A stretch of DNA of 64,000 bases from Gammaproteobacteria bacterium (GTDB taxonomy: Bacteria > Pseudomonadota > Gammaproteobacteria > Chromatiales > Chromatiaceae): NCBI GenBank assembly GCA_009928645.1, contig SACH01000005.1, positions 1 to 64,000 of the forward strand. Reading direction: 5' to 3'. Made by a program: the position numbers and the translations under genes. Below the pieces are notes generated by a model, which made no database searches, was not told the DNA's origin, and saw nothing but the letters and a program-made list of their open reading frames with translations. Below are positions 37,069 to 47,074 of this stretch, in pieces (within the stretch, counting starts at the first letter, position 1; the number at the start of each line of letters is the position of its first letter).

Positions 37069-37752
37069 TCAGGCCCCGAAACGGGTGACGGCGCTTGGAT
37101 CGGGCGTGCGGCCGGCGATGAGTTCGCTGAGGATATAAAAGATGGTGTCCGCGCTGGGTGGGCAGCCGGGGACGAAGACCTCCACGGGCACGCAGGCATG
37201 GATGGGCCGCACCTGGCGAAACAGGGCCGGGACCTGCTGGGTCGGGATCCCGGGCTGGAGGGTAGCGGTCTCCCGGTAGGCCTGGTCCAGCACCGCCTCC
37301 AGCTTGAAGGGGTTGCGCATGGCGGGGACGTTGCCGTTGACGGCGCAATCGCCCAGGCTGATCAGTATCCGGCAGTGCTGACGGAAGGCCTGGGCCTGGC
37401 GCAGATCGTCCTCGTTGCTGATGGCCCCCTCCAGGATGCCGATGTCCACCCGCTCCGGCAGGGCCTTGGCATCCACCAGGGGGCTGTAGACGATATCCAG
37501 GGCTTGGGCGAGGTCCACCAGGCGCTGGTCCAGGTCGAGCAGGGACATGTGGCAGCCGGAGCAGCCGTCCAGCCAGGCTGTGGCGACCTTGATCCGGCCA
37601 GTCCGGGCCGCCGTCGCGGCGGTCGCCGACTCGGCCGGTATCCTGGCGGGTGCCGGGATTGGCTCCCCGTCGGTCCCGGCGGTCGGCGGCGCTGCCACCG
37701 GGTGGGACTGATCGGCCGGGAACCCAGGTGCGTCGGGGTGATTAAGGCTCAT
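37069..37752 (-). CDS. hoxY: NAD-linked hydrogenase small subunit HoxY
   Basis: This 227-aa small subunit holds the proximal [4Fe-4S] cluster, with '[25 protein letters not shown]', '[18 protein letters not shown]' and '[19 protein letters not shown]'. It passes electrons from HoxH to the diaphorase. The ATG at 37752 overlaps the hoxU stop (ATGA). Its first ~50 residues are Pro/Ala-rich and low-complexity ('[26 protein letters not shown]'), an unusual extension ahead of the normal '[10 protein letters not shown]' start. Operon position is standard. Confidence 0.95.
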   Translation of the reverse strand: MSLNHPDAPGFPADQSHPVAAPPTAGTDGEPIPAPARIPAESATAATAARTGRIKVATAWLDGCSGCHMSLLDLDQRLVDLAQALDIVYSPLVDAKALPERVDIGILEGAISNEDDLRQAQAFRQHCRILISLGDCAVNGNVPAMRNPFKLEAVLDQAYRETATLQPGIPTQQVPALFRQVRPIHACVPVEVFVPGCPPSADTIFYILSELIAGRTPDPSAVTRFGA

Positions 37753-38480
37753 TGGGCATGCCTCCGGCGCGCCAGGATGGGCAGAAATTGCTGGTCCTTG
37801 ACCATCTCGCCGGCGGAGGTCCCCTGTTTGACCAGGGCCCCGGTGGGACAGACCTGGACGCATTTGCCGCACCCGGTGCAGGTCTCGCTTTCTCCCCAGG
37901 GTTGGGCCAGGTCGGTGATGACCTGACAGTCGCTGCCCCGGCCCATGACGTCCCAGGTGTGGGCACCTTCGATTTCGTCGCAGACCCGCACGCATCGGGT
38001 GCAGAGGATGCAGCGGTTGTGATCCATGCGGAACAGTTCGTGGGAACTGTCCATCCGGTAGCCCGCCTGGCGGTAAGGGAAGCGGACATGATCCACGCCG
38101 CACTTCTGGGCCTGGGTCTGGAGTTCGCAGTGACCGTTGGAGACGCAGACCGAACAGATGTGATTGCGCTCGGCGAAGAGCAATTCGACGATGGCGCGGC
38201 GGTAGCGTTGCAGGCGCTCGGTGTTGGTGCTGATCCGCAGCCCCTCGCTAACCTGGGTCGAACAGGCGGCAAAGAGCCGGCCCTGGCCCGCCACCTCGAC
38301 CAGGCACAGCCGGCAGCCACCCCAGACGCTCAGGCCGTCCAGGTAACAGAGGCTGGGGATGGGGATCTTGTTCTCCCGACAGACCTCGATGATAGTCTCG
38401 TCCGCGCGGGCGGAGAGGTCCTGACCGTCGATGGTCAGGGTGACGACTTTGACGGGGGCTGGAGAAGGGGGTGCGGGCAT
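37749..38480 (-). CDS. hoxU: NAD-linked hydrogenase diaphorase subunit HoxU
   Basis: This 243-aa iron-sulfur subunit has an N-terminal [2Fe-2S] domain ('[19 protein letters not shown]...ACST'), a His/Cys-rich [4Fe-4S] site ('[15 protein letters not shown]') and two ferredoxin clusters ('[16 protein letters not shown]', '[16 protein letters not shown]'), like the N-terminal part of NuoG. It links HoxF to HoxY. The ATG at 38480 is preferred to the 30-residue-longer track start. A 218-bp gap separates it from hoxF, in which I see no gene. Confidence 0.96.
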   Translation of the reverse strand: MPAPPSPAPVKVVTLTIDGQDLSARADETIIEVCRENKIPIPSLCYLDGLSVWGGCRLCLVEVAGQGRLFAACSTQVSEGLRISTNTERLQRYRRAIVELLFAERNHICSVCVSNGHCELQTQAQKCGVDHVRFPYRQAGYRMDSSHELFRMDHNRCILCTRCVRVCDEIEGAHTWDVMGRGSDCQVITDLAQPWGESETCTGCGKCVQVCPTGALVKQGTSAGEMVKDQQFLPILARRRHAQ

Positions 38481-38698
38481 GAGGACTCCGTTAGGCTGCG
38501 CTGGCCAACGCCAGGCGCGACGTTCGATCTCGACGCGTTCATCAGGGAGACGGCGATCGCCCTGGCCCACCGTTCCGGGCGGGGCTCAAGGGCGCGGGGC
38601 CAGTCCCGGTCGCGCAATCCAGGCACGTGAGCGCGCTAACGGTCATGAGGGATCGAGCCACGCCCCTGATGATGAAAGACATTCCCGTGACCTTCACG

Positions 38699-40363
38699 CT
38701 AAGTCCGCTGCAACTTGGCCGCGTATTCCTCGCGGAAGAAGCGCAGGGTCGAGAGCACCGGGTTGGGCGCCGTCTGGCCCAGGCCGCACAGGCTGGTGGC
38801 CTGGACCACCTCGCACAGTTCCTCCAGCAGGGCGAGGTCGCGGGACCCCGCCTGGGATTTGCACATGCGGTCCAGAAGCTCATGCATCTGCTGGGTGCCA
38901 GCCCGGCAGGGGACACACTTACCGCAGGACTCGCTCATGCAGAACTCCATGAAAAAGCGCGCCACGTCCACCATGTCGGCGCTCTCGTCCATGACGATCA
39001 TGCCGCCCGAGCCCATGATGGTGCCCAGGGTTTTCAGGCTGTCGTAATCCACCGGGATATCCAGGTGGGACGCGGGGATACACCCGCCGGAGGGGCCACC
39101 GGTCTGGACGGCCTTGACGGCCTTGCCGCCGGGCACGCCGCCGCCGATGTCCTCGATGATGGCCCGCAGGCTCGTGCCCATGGGCACCTCGATGAGCCCG
39201 GTGTTGACGATGCTCCCGGCCAGGGCGAACACCTTGGTGCCCTTGGATTTTTCGGTGCCGATGCCGGCGAACCAGTCGCCGCCGTGGTGGACGATAGGGG
39301 CGATGTTGGCGAAGGTCTCGACGTTGTTGATCAGGGTGGGGCAGCCCCAGAGCCCGGACTCGGCGGGGTAAGGGGGTCGTGGCCGGGGCTGGCCCCGGTT
39401 GCCCTCGATGGAGGCCATGAGGGCGGTCTCCTCGCCGCAGACGAAGGCCCCGGCACCCAGGCGGATCTCCACCTCGAACGTGAACGGCGTCTCGGCGATG
39501 CCAACGCCCAGGAAACCGGAGCGCTTGGCCTTGCGGATGGCCGTGGTCAGGCGCTCCACCGCCAGGGGGTATTCGGCCCGCACGTAGACATAGCCTTTGG
39601 CGGCGCCGATGGCATAGCCCGCGATGGCCATACCCTCCAGGACCCGATGGGGGTCGGATTCAAGCACCGCCCGGTCCATGAAGGCCCCGGGGTCACCCTC
39701 GTCGGCGTTGCAGATGACGTACTTCTGGTCCCCGGGCATCTTGGCGACGGTAGACCACTTGAGCCCGGTGGGATAGCCACCGCCACCCCGGCCGCGCAGG
39801 CCGCTGCTGGTGACTTCGCGCAGCACCTCCGCCGGGGTCATCTCGCTCAGGGCCTGGACCAGGCCGGCATAACCGCCCACCGCCAGATAGCCCTTGAAGC
39901 TGTCCGGGTCGATGACGCCGGAATTTTCCAGGACGATGCGCCGCTGGCGGGCAAAGAAAGGCTGGTCGGTGGGGCAATGCAGACGGGCCACCGGTTCGGC
40001 GCCGACACTGGCCAGGATAGCGGGGGCATCCTCCGGCTGGACGCCCCGGTAGAGGATCGCGGCGTTCAGCTCGGCCCCGGGCGCCGCGATCGCCACCAAG
40101 GGGCCCGCGGAGCAGAGACCCATACACCCGACGCGCTTGATCTTGCAGGGCCGGTGGGCTTCACCGGGCGTTTGGCCTGGCTCGGCTGGCCGCTCATGGG
40201 CCGACTCGGGTGGCCGCGCCTGGGCCTGCTCCAAGGCCTCCAGCACTGCCGGGGCACCGGAGGATTGACAGCTTGCCGCCATGCAGACCCGCACTTCATG
40301 CACGATCCCGGCGTCCTGGGCTTGATATGCCTTGGCCTTTTCGGCCAGATCCTCAAGATTCAT
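38699..40363 (-). CDS. hoxF: NAD-linked hydrogenase diaphorase subunit HoxF
   Basis: This 554-aa NADH- and FMN-binding subunit (NuoF-like) has a thioredoxin-like [2Fe-2S] N-terminus ('[13 protein letters not shown]...[11 protein letters not shown]'), the nucleotide-binding '[17 protein letters not shown]', the FMN site '[22 protein letters not shown]' and the [4Fe-4S] motif '[15 protein letters not shown]...[12 protein letters not shown]'. It exchanges electrons with NAD(H). It lies 123 bp after hoxE in the operon. The full set of clusters is present. Confidence 0.97.
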   Translation of the reverse strand: MNLEDLAEKAKAYQAQDAGIVHEVRVCMAASCQSSGAPAVLEALEQAQARPPESAHERPAEPGQTPGEAHRPCKIKRVGCMGLCSAGPLVAIAAPGAELNAAILYRGVQPEDAPAILASVGAEPVARLHCPTDQPFFARQRRIVLENSGVIDPDSFKGYLAVGGYAGLVQALSEMTPAEVLREVTSSGLRGRGGGGYPTGLKWSTVAKMPGDQKYVICNADEGDPGAFMDRAVLESDPHRVLEGMAIAGYAIGAAKGYVYVRAEYPLAVERLTTAIRKAKRSGFLGVGIAETPFTFEVEIRLGAGAFVCGEETALMASIEGNRGQPRPRPPYPAESGLWGCPTLINNVETFANIAPIVHHGGDWFAGIGTEKSKGTKVFALAGSIVNTGLIEVPMGTSLRAIIEDIGGGVPGGKAVKAVQTGGPSGGCIPASHLDIPVDYDSLKTLGTIMGSGGMIVMDESADMVDVARFFMEFCMSESCGKCVPCRAGTQQMHELLDRMCKSQAGSRDLALLEELCEVVQATSLCGLGQTAPNPVLSTLRFFREEYAAKLQRT

Positions 40364-40486
40364 GGCGCTACCTCGGCCTGCGGGGCGGGATCATCCCCCC
40401 GGTTGGCGTGTCCCGGTGCCAGAACCGGGGCAGCAAAAATAATAGAACCATGCCGCGTCAACCCCGCCAGGGATAATACCGACATC

Positions 40487-41008
40487 TCAGTCCAATGCCT
40501 CAAGTTTGGCCATCAAGTCCGGGGGAACCAGCTTGCCCTGGAGGCTCCCGTCCAGCACCACCGCCGGGGCCAGGCCGCAGGCCCCCACGCAGCGGGCGGT
40601 GAGGACCGAAAGCCTTCCATCCGCGGTCGTCTCGCCGGGCATGATCCCAAAGCGTTCCTCCATGGCCGCTACCAAACGTCCGGCACCCTTGATGTAGCAG
40701 GCGGTGCCGGTGCACACCACGCAGGCGTGACGGCCCTTGGGCTTGAGCATGAAGAGGTGATAGAAGGTCGCCACCCCGTAGACCTTGGACAGGGACAGGT
40801 CGAGGGAGCCGGCCACGAAGCGCATGGCGGTCTCGTCCAGGAAGCCGAAGGCGTCCTGGACGCTATGGAGGGTCTCGATCAGGGCATGCCCGGCGTAGCC
40901 ATTACGGCGCATGGTGGCATTGACCAGCTTCCAGCGCCTATCGTCGCTGGGCAGCGGGGGGCGGGTTTGCAAGAGGGTCATCAAAGGATCCTTGGCGTTG
41001 CCGGACAT
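40487..41008 (-). CDS. hoxE: NAD-linked hydrogenase subunit HoxE
   Basis: This 173-aa NuoE-like protein carries one [2Fe-2S] cluster through 'VVCTGTACYIKGAGRL' and 'LTARCVGACGLAPAVV'. HoxE is present in cyanobacterial-type and purple-sulfur pentameric Hox enzymes and absent from the simplest tetrameric ones. It is the first gene of hoxEFUYH(W) and starts 90 bp after the SulP-type gene; whether it has its own promoter is unclear. A small inverted repeat CCAACC-AGA-GGTTGG lies at 41034-41048. Confidence 0.95.
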   Translation of the reverse strand: MSGNAKDPLMTLLQTRPPLPSDDRRWKLVNATMRRNGYAGHALIETLHSVQDAFGFLDETAMRFVAGSLDLSLSKVYGVATFYHLFMLKPKGRHACVVCTGTACYIKGAGRLVAAMEERFGIMPGETTADGRLSVLTARCVGACGLAPAVVLDGSLQGKLVPPDLMAKLEALD

Positions 41009-41097
41009 TCCATCCGGGCGTCAAGCTTAAAACCAACCAGAGGTTGGGTCTATAACGGTTTGGTTACATCCGCCCCCCTTGAATCAAGCGGCGGGGC

Positions 41098-43326
41098 TCA
41101 ATATTCGTTCAACATGGCCAGGTCCTGATCCGCCCGCCGCAAGCGGATAGCCAGGGTGCGGGCCAGACCCTCCAGCATGTTGAAGCCCAGGCGCTTGTGA
41201 CCCTCGACCAGGTGGTCGAAATTCCGGCGCGACAGGGCGTAGACCTCGGTGTCGGTGTAGGCCACCGCGTCATGGTTGCGGGGCCGGTTGTCGAGGAAGG
41301 ACAGGCCGCCGAAAAAGTCGCCCCGACCAAAGGTACCGGCGTGCCGGGTCTTGCCGGCACCGACGGGAAGGAAGATGCGCACCGCGCCGCGGCGGATCCA
41401 GTAGATCTCATCCCCGACGGCCCCCGAGGCGTAGACGGTCTCCCCGGCCGGGTAATGGCGCTCCTCCAGGCAGGCTTCCAGATCCTGCAGGGTCTCATCC
41501 TTGCGCTGACTGAAGATCTCCATCTCCTGCAAGCGCAGGGGCGGCTCTTCCTCCTCCAGCACCGCCAGGGGCGCGTCCCGCTCACCCAGGAGGCGGTCCT
41601 CCACCCACTCGATGGCGCTATCCAGTTGCGGGAAGATGCGGACCGCCGCGTCGTCGCCGACGATGACGCCGGTATGCTCCAGAAATTCCCGCAGATTGCG
41701 ACCGCTGGGCAGGGCTTCGGGGATGCTGGAGAGGATGAGGAGGGCGCCCTTCTCCTGCAAGGCATTGCGCACGATCACCAGCAGGTGGGCGGCGGTGACA
41801 TCCATGGATTGCACCCGCTTGAGATCCAGGATCATGAACCGGCGCTTGCCGAATTCCGGCTCCAGTTGCGCATAGAGCTGATGCGAGGTGCCGAAAAAGA
41901 GGCTGCCCTGGAGTTCAAAGATGACGCCCTGATCGCCCTTGCTCTCGATGATGCGCATCTCCTCCTCGGTGCGCACCCAGGTCGAGGAGGTCTGATTGAT
42001 GTAGACCTTGTGCCGCACCACGGCGCCACCGATCTGCTCGCGGACGAAGAGCAGGATCGCCAGGGCCACGCCCACGCCAGAGGCGGCGATCAGACCGATG
42101 GTGAGGGCGGCGACCACCACGGCCAGGACCACGACGAAATCGAAGACCGTGGCCCGCGACTGGACGAAGTGCAGGGGTTCGCGGTCGATCATGCGGATGC
42201 CGACCACGATGAGGATGCCCGCCAGGGCGGCGACCGGGATCCAGGCGAGGAAGGAGCCCAGGGCCAGGGCGGCGACCAGGGCGAAGACCCCTTCGAGGAT
42301 GCCCGACAGCCGGGTGCGGCCACCGCTGTTGACGTTGACCAGGGTGGGGCCCATGGCGCCGGCCCCGGGGATGCCGCCGATGGTGGCGGAACAGATGTTG
42401 GCCACCCCCTGGGCCACCAGTTCGCGGTCGGAGTCGTGGCGGCTACGGGTCAGTTGGTCGACGACGATGCAGGTCTTGAGGGTGTCGATGGACAGCAGCA
42501 CCGCCAGGGTCAGGGCGCTGCCGAACAGGCCGGCCACCTCTCCCAGGCGCAGGTCGCCGATATCCTTCCACAGCTCGGTCACGCTCGCGACCAGCCCCTG
42601 CCCCTGGGCCTCCATGGTGCCGATGATCAAGGGGTTGCCCTCGATCAGCCACAGGCTGGGATCGACGAACTCCGCCAGGCCAAAATAGGTGCCCAGGCCG
42701 GCGAGGATGCCGAGGATGGTGCCGGGCACCAGCTTCGTCAGTTTGGGGCCGAGGAAGGTGAAGAAGACGGTGGCTCCGCCCACCGCCAGGGCGCGCCAGT
42801 CCCAGTGGTCGGGGGTCATGAGGATGTGCCACCAGGATTCGCTGGCGGCGCCGAGGAATTTGGGGATCTGACTGCCGATGATGATCAGGCCCACGCCGGT
42901 CATGTAGCCGCTGACGACGGTGTAGGGGATGAACTTGATCAGGCGGCCGATGCCGACGAAGCCCAGCAGCATCTGGGCCAGACCGGCGATGACGGTGAGC
43001 AGCACCAGCAACAGGATGATGGTACTGGCCCCGACGCCATAGCCGGTCATCTCGATGGCGAAGGCCGAGAGCACCGCCGCGGCCGGGGCGCAGGGGGTGG
43101 TGATGAGCCGGTCGGTGCCGCCCAGGATGGGGGCCACCAGGCCGAGCACGGTGGCGCCGATGATGCCGGCCAGGGCGCCCATGGTGGCGTAGCCCGGCCC
43201 GATGGCGGCGTAGATGGTGACGCCAAAGGCGATGGAGGACGGCAGCACGACCAGCATGGCGGCGAGGCCGCCCCAGAAGTCGCCCAGGTCCTTGTTGCGT
43301 CGGTGGAGAAGAGCGGAAGCGTTCAT
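41098..43326 (-). CDS. SulP-family transporter with STAS and cyclic-nucleotide-binding domains
   Basis: This 742-aa protein has a SulP core of ~12 helices ('GGLAAMLVVLPSSIAFGVTIYAAIGPGYATMGALAGIIGATV'), a STAS domain (~480-590, 'VIFELQGSLFFGTSHQLYAQLE...MDVTAAHLL') and a C-terminal cNMP-binding domain ('YPAGETVYASGAVGDEIYWIRRGAVRIFLPVGAGKTRHAGTFGRGDFFGGLSFLDNRPR'). It probably moves an anion such as sulfate or bicarbonate; the cNMP domain suggests ligand control. The ATG at 43326 is preferred to the TTG of the track. It starts 11 bp after the response-regulator stop, so it is one operon with the two-component pair. Confidence 0.88.
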   Translation of the reverse strand: MNASALLHRRNKDLGDFWGGLAAMLVVLPSSIAFGVTIYAAIGPGYATMGALAGIIGATVLGLVAPILGGTDRLITTPCAPAAAVLSAFAIEMTGYGVGASTIILLLVLLTVIAGLAQMLLGFVGIGRLIKFIPYTVVSGYMTGVGLIIIGSQIPKFLGAASESWWHILMTPDHWDWRALAVGGATVFFTFLGPKLTKLVPGTILGILAGLGTYFGLAEFVDPSLWLIEGNPLIIGTMEAQGQGLVASVTELWKDIGDLRLGEVAGLFGSALTLAVLLSIDTLKTCIVVDQLTRSRHDSDRELVAQGVANICSATIGGIPGAGAMGPTLVNVNSGGRTRLSGILEGVFALVAALALGSFLAWIPVAALAGILIVVGIRMIDREPLHFVQSRATVFDFVVVLAVVVAALTIGLIAASGVGVALAILLFVREQIGGAVVRHKVYINQTSSTWVRTEEEMRIIESKGDQGVIFELQGSLFFGTSHQLYAQLEPEFGKRRFMILDLKRVQSMDVTAAHLLVIVRNALQEKGALLILSSIPEALPSGRNLREFLEHTGVIVGDDAAVRIFPQLDSAIEWVEDRLLGERDAPLAVLEEEEPPLRLQEMEIFSQRKDETLQDLEACLEERHYPAGETVYASGAVGDEIYWIRRGAVRIFLPVGAGKTRHAGTFGRGDFFGGLSFLDNRPRNHDAVAYTDTEVYALSRRNFDHLVEGHKRLGFNMLEGLARTLAIRLRRADQDLAMLNEY

Positions 43327-43337
43327 GGGTGTGAGTG

Positions 43338-44750
43338 TCAATCCCGTTGCATGACCTGAAGGCGTCGGTTGAGAGACTGGCGGCTGATGCCGAGCAGCAT
43401 GGCGGCGATGCCCTGGTTGTGATTGGCCCGCCGCATGGCCTCCTCCACCAGGAAGACATCGGCCTCCTTGAGGGTGGGGAAGCGCCCCGGAATAGCCAGG
43501 GCCGGCCCCTGCTCCGCGGCGGGCGGGGTCGGTCCGGACCCGTCCCGGTCCCGCTTGATGACCTGCTGAAAGCTGTCCAGGGCCAGCATGGCACCGCCGC
43601 GATGCTGTGCCAGGGCGTTGAAGACCAGGGCCCGCAACTCGCGGATATTGCCTGGGAAGTCATACAGGGACAACAGGGTGTGCAATTCCCCGGGGGCCCG
43701 GGGCGCGGGCCGGCCCAGGGTCTGGGCGGCCTCGTCGATGAAGTGCTGCAGCAGCAGCGGCAGGTCGTCCCGGCGCTCCCGCAGGGGGGGCAGCTCGACG
43801 GGGTGGCTGGAGAGGCGGAAGTAGAGGTCTTGGCGGAACTTGCCCCGATCCATGCGCCGGTGCAGGGGCTGGTTGGTGGCCGCCAGGATGCGGGCATCGC
43901 TGGTGCGCGGCACGTCCGAGCCGATGGGGTAGTAGCTCTGGGCCTGGAGCAGGCGCAGCAGCTTGACCTGGGAGGCGGGCTTGAGGTCCCCGATCTCATC
44001 GAGGAACAGGGTGCCCCCCGCCGCCTTGGCGATCAGGCCCTCCCGCTCCCGGTCGGCGCCGGTGAAGGCGCCGCGGACATGGCCGAAGAGGGTATCGGAG
44101 AAGAGGTTGTCGTCCAGGCCGGCGACATTCAGGCTGACCAGCTCCCCGGCCCGGCCACTGAGGCGATGAATGGCCTGGGCGATCAGTTCCTTGCCAGTAC
44201 CGGTCTCGCCGGTGATCAGCACCGGCTCCCCGGAGTCGGCGATGGCCTCCAGATAGCGGAACAGGCGCTGCATGCGGTGGTTGCGGGTGACGATGGCGGC
44301 GAAGGCCTCCGGGTGATCGACCCCCTCCCCCATGAGGCTGGAGCGCAGGGAGCCGATCTCCTGACGGAGCTGGCGGATCTCCAGGGCCCGGCGCACGGCG
44401 GAGACGAAGCGGCTCTCCTCCACCGGCTTGACCAGATAGTCGAAGGCCCCCTCCTTCATGCAGGACACCGCCGTTTCCACCTCCTGGGAGGCGGTCATGA
44501 CCACCACGGGGATCTCGGGATACTCCCGGGTCAGGCGCGGCAGCAATTCCTGTCCGGAGACATGGGGCATGAAGAGATCGAGGATGATCACCCCCGCCGT
44601 CTGACGCTCCAAAAAGGGCAGCAGTTCCCGGCCATCGTTCAGGGCGTTGACGGCGGTGATGCCGTGGGTGTTGAGCAGGTATTCCGCCCCGAAGAGGATC
44701 TCCTCCTCGTCGTCCACCAGGACCACCGGCCACTTCTGTCGGCTTTCCAC
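43338..44750 (-). CDS. NtrC-type sigma-54-dependent response regulator
   Basis: This 470-aa regulator has a receiver domain (~8-120; phosphoacceptor Asp58 in 'VIILDLFMPH'), an AAA+ domain with Walker A 'GETGTGKE' (181-188) and the sigma54-contact 'GAFTGA' (227-232), and a Fis-type helix-turn-helix ('ANHNQGIAAMLLGISRQSLNRRL'). It should activate sigma-54 promoters when phosphorylated by its partner kinase, upstream at 44925. The gap to the kinase holds a GC-rich repeat element. I found no clear -24/-12 promoter nearby. Confidence 0.94.
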   Translation of the reverse strand: MESRQKWPVVLVDDEEEILFGAEYLLNTHGITAVNALNDGRELLPFLERQTAGVIILDLFMPHVSGQELLPRLTREYPEIPVVVMTASQEVETAVSCMKEGAFDYLVKPVEESRFVSAVRRALEIRQLRQEIGSLRSSLMGEGVDHPEAFAAIVTRNHRMQRLFRYLEAIADSGEPVLITGETGTGKELIAQAIHRLSGRAGELVSLNVAGLDDNLFSDTLFGHVRGAFTGADREREGLIAKAAGGTLFLDEIGDLKPASQVKLLRLLQAQSYYPIGSDVPRTSDARILAATNQPLHRRMDRGKFRQDLYFRLSSHPVELPPLRERRDDLPLLLQHFIDEAAQTLGRPAPRAPGELHTLLSLYDFPGNIRELRALVFNALAQHRGGAMLALDSFQQVIKRDRDGSGPTPPAAEQGPALAIPGRFPTLKEADVFLVEEAMRRANHNQGIAAMLLGISRQSLNRRLQVMQRD

Positions 44751-44763
44751 GCTTGATCTCCGC

Positions 44764-44850
44764 TAATTCTGGGTAATCGTCCGGCCCCCCTCCCCCGCCC
44801 TCCGCCGCCAGGGGAGAGGGCGGGGGAGAATCAGCAGCTTGCACTACCCA
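44764..44850. repeat. GC-rich palindromic intergenic element, copy A
   Basis: A CCCCCCTCCCCCGCCCTCC ... GGGGAGAGGGCGGGGGAG hairpin followed by GAATCAGCAGCTTGCAC lies between the kinase and regulator genes. A related copy, with the same layout and the same GAATC-GC-GCTTGC tail, is upstream of the kinase at about 47075-47160. Confidence 0.75.
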
Positions 44851-44924
44851 TGCCTGCCCAGACACTGGTGGGTGTGGACGATGACCTTTCATCGGTAGGG
44901 ATGGTTGAGGATCGTCCCTGATCG

Positions 44925-47033
44925 TCAGCCCTGTTCGCTCACCTTGGCCAGGGGTAACAGGACGCTGACCCGGGTGCCCGCCCCGGGGGCGGATTCGATC
45001 TCCATCCGGCCGGAATGATGCTGAATGATCCGGGCGCAAATGGACAGCCCCAACCCCGTGCCCCCCGCCGTGCCACGGGTGGTGAAGAAGGGTTCGGTGA
45101 CCCGCTCCCGCACCTCCTCCACCATGCCTTGACCCTCATCGGCGACGCACACCCGCACGAACTCTCCTTCCGGCTCCAACCCGGCAGTGATCAGGACCGC
45201 TGCCGAGCGGTCTGGCAGGGCTTGCAGGGCGTTGAGGATCAGGTTGATGAAGACCTGTTCCAGTTGCTGGGCGTTGCCCCGGACGCACGGCAGAGATTCC
45301 GGCAGTTCCAGCCGGCAATGGTCCGTGTAGCGGTGAATCTGGCTCTGCAGAATGGACAGGGCCGTGGGCAGGACCTCCCCCAGGTCCACGGCATGGTCCA
45401 GGTCGCCGGCATCCGGCCGGGCCATGTGCTTGAGGTTACCAACAATCTTCTCGATGCGCTGGGCGCCCTTGACGATCCCTTCCACCAGCCGCGGCAGCCC
45501 GGTGAGGGCGCGGTCCACCGGAACGCCGCCAATGGTGAAGTCGCCATAGTCGCGCCGATGCTGGTCGAGCACCTTGCGCAGATCCTCCCAACTGCGGGCC
45601 AGGATGGAGGCGTTGAACTGGATGGCGTTGTTGGGGTTGTTGATCTCGTGGGCGACGCTGGCGGCGAGCACGCCCAGGGAGGCGAGACGAGCATTGCGGA
45701 TGGCATGGGCCTCCAGGACCCGCTTCTCCGTGACATCGGTGAGGATGACCATGGCCGCGGCGACCCGGGCCCCCTCCCGCAAGGGCACCAGGCGCAGTTC
45801 CCACCAGGTCGAATCATCCCCGGCGTAACCGAAATGCTCCGGCTCTCCCAGGGTCAGGACCTTGGCCAGGGCCTGGTTGAAGCGCTCCCGAGCCCGGATC
45901 GGCAGAAAGCCGGCACCGCACCGGCCATCGCCACCGTTAGCGGCGGGCAGGGGTCGGTTGACGATCAGGATGCAGCCCGCCCGGTCCACGGTCATGATGA
46001 TATCCGGCGATTGGTCGATGAGGATGCGCAGTTTCTGTTCCGAAGCCCGCAGGTCCTCCTCGATGCGCAGGCGCAAGCGCAGGGCGGCGCGGAAATGGAC
46101 GATGAAGAGGACCACTACCAGGGTCAGCGCCAGGCCACTGCCGAGGATGATCCAGGGGCCTTCCCGAAAGACCTCGGTGGTGAATTGGCGGGTCGGCGAG
46201 CAGGTGATTGACCAGCGGCGATCCGCCACCGGGAAGCTCTCGGTGACCCGTGGCGTCGGCTCCAGGTCCCAGCCCCGCCACTCGGTGGTCGCCGGGGTCG
46301 GGGAGCGATTGAGCCGGCTGGCGTAAAAGTCGAGCAGTTCCTCCCCGGCGGGCGCGGACTCGTCCAGGACCAGAAACTCCACCCCGCGGGGCTCCAGCAC
46401 GCCCATGGCGGCATCGGCGATGTCGGCGATGCGGAAGACCCCGACGACGAAACCCAGGAGCCGGGCTAGGGGCTCATCCCCCTGTCCACTACCCGGCGGA
46501 GCGGTGAAGACCGGCTTGAAGGCCATGAAGCCATACTGGGGGTTCGGATCATGGATCAGGGGAATGCGCCCGCTCACCACCATGTCGCCACTGGCCAGGG
46601 CGCGCGCCATCAGGTTGCGCAACAGGGGCTGCTCGCCCAGGTCCAGTCCCTGATAGAAGGCGCTGTTCCCCTCCGAATTCAGAAACCGGATGGGGTAGCG
46701 GTCCTCCCCCGCCGCTCCGGCCTGAGGGATGACCCAGGCCAGGGCGTGGATGCCCTTAAAGCGATCGGCGAGGCCGTAGGCGAAGCGGGCGAAGGCCGGC
46801 TCATCGACCTGGGGGGCGACCAGAAAGAGGTCATGTAAGGAGCGGACGGCGTCCAGACCCTCCTCGATCCCCTTCTTCAGGACTCGGTTACGATTTTGCG
46901 CGAGCCATTCAAATTCCAGTTGGTGGCGCTTCTCGATCTCGACCTGGACTAGCCAGAAGGCACCCGTGGACAGGAGCACCCCGATGACCCCGACCAGGAT
47001 CGCCAGCCAGTGGAGCTTGAGAAATCTGACCAT
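44925..47033 (-). CDS. CHASE-type sensor histidine kinase with PAS domain
   Basis: This ~702-aa membrane kinase has an N-terminal helix ('MVRFLKLHWLAILVGVIGVLLSTGAFWLV'), a periplasmic CHASE-like sensor (~30-270, 'GFMAFKPVFTAPPG'), a second helix ('WIILGSGLALTLVVVLFIVHF'), a PAS region, the H-box 'LAASVAHEINNPNNAIQFNASIL' and an ATPase domain ('LILNALQALPD', 'DEGQGM', 'GTAGGTGLGLSICARI'). It should phosphorylate the NtrC-type regulator downstream. The track start is GTG; ATG 47033 is preferred. It is bracketed by two related repeat elements. The CHASE ligand is unknown. Confidence 0.92.
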   Translation of the reverse strand: MVRFLKLHWLAILVGVIGVLLSTGAFWLVQVEIEKRHQLEFEWLAQNRNRVLKKGIEEGLDAVRSLHDLFLVAPQVDEPAFARFAYGLADRFKGIHALAWVIPQAGAAGEDRYPIRFLNSEGNSAFYQGLDLGEQPLLRNLMARALASGDMVVSGRIPLIHDPNPQYGFMAFKPVFTAPPGSGQGDEPLARLLGFVVGVFRIADIADAAMGVLEPRGVEFLVLDESAPAGEELLDFYASRLNRSPTPATTEWRGWDLEPTPRVTESFPVADRRWSITCSPTRQFTTEVFREGPWIILGSGLALTLVVVLFIVHFRAALRLRLRIEEDLRASEQKLRILIDQSPDIIMTVDRAGCILIVNRPLPAANGGDGRCGAGFLPIRARERFNQALAKVLTLGEPEHFGYAGDDSTWWELRLVPLREGARVAAAMVILTDVTEKRVLEAHAIRNARLASLGVLAASVAHEINNPNNAIQFNASILARSWEDLRKVLDQHRRDYGDFTIGGVPVDRALTGLPRLVEGIVKGAQRIEKIVGNLKHMARPDAGDLDHAVDLGEVLPTALSILQSQIHRYTDHCRLELPESLPCVRGNAQQLEQVFINLILNALQALPDRSAAVLITAGLEPEGEFVRVCVADEGQGMVEEVRERVTEPFFTTRGTAGGTGLGLSICARIIQHHSGRMEIESAPGAGTRVSVLLPLAKVSEQG

Positions 47034-47074
47034 GCCGGCTGACGCCACCCACCCCTGCCAGGATTGACCGCTAA

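Noticed and set aside
38481-38698. Possible small gene between hoxF and hoxU
   Set aside because: Short ORFs exist in the 218-bp gap, but none has a good start or recognisable product; the frames are mostly extensions of antisense shadows.
38627-41128. 833-aa ORF on the plus strand across hoxF and hoxE
   Set aside because: It is antisense to two intact, well-recognised hydrogenase genes and has no domain or start signal of its own.
41197-43359. 720-aa ORF on the plus strand across the SulP gene
   Set aside because: It is antisense to the SulP/STAS/cNMP gene, with low-complexity Asp/Gly/His/Gln composition typical of such shadows.
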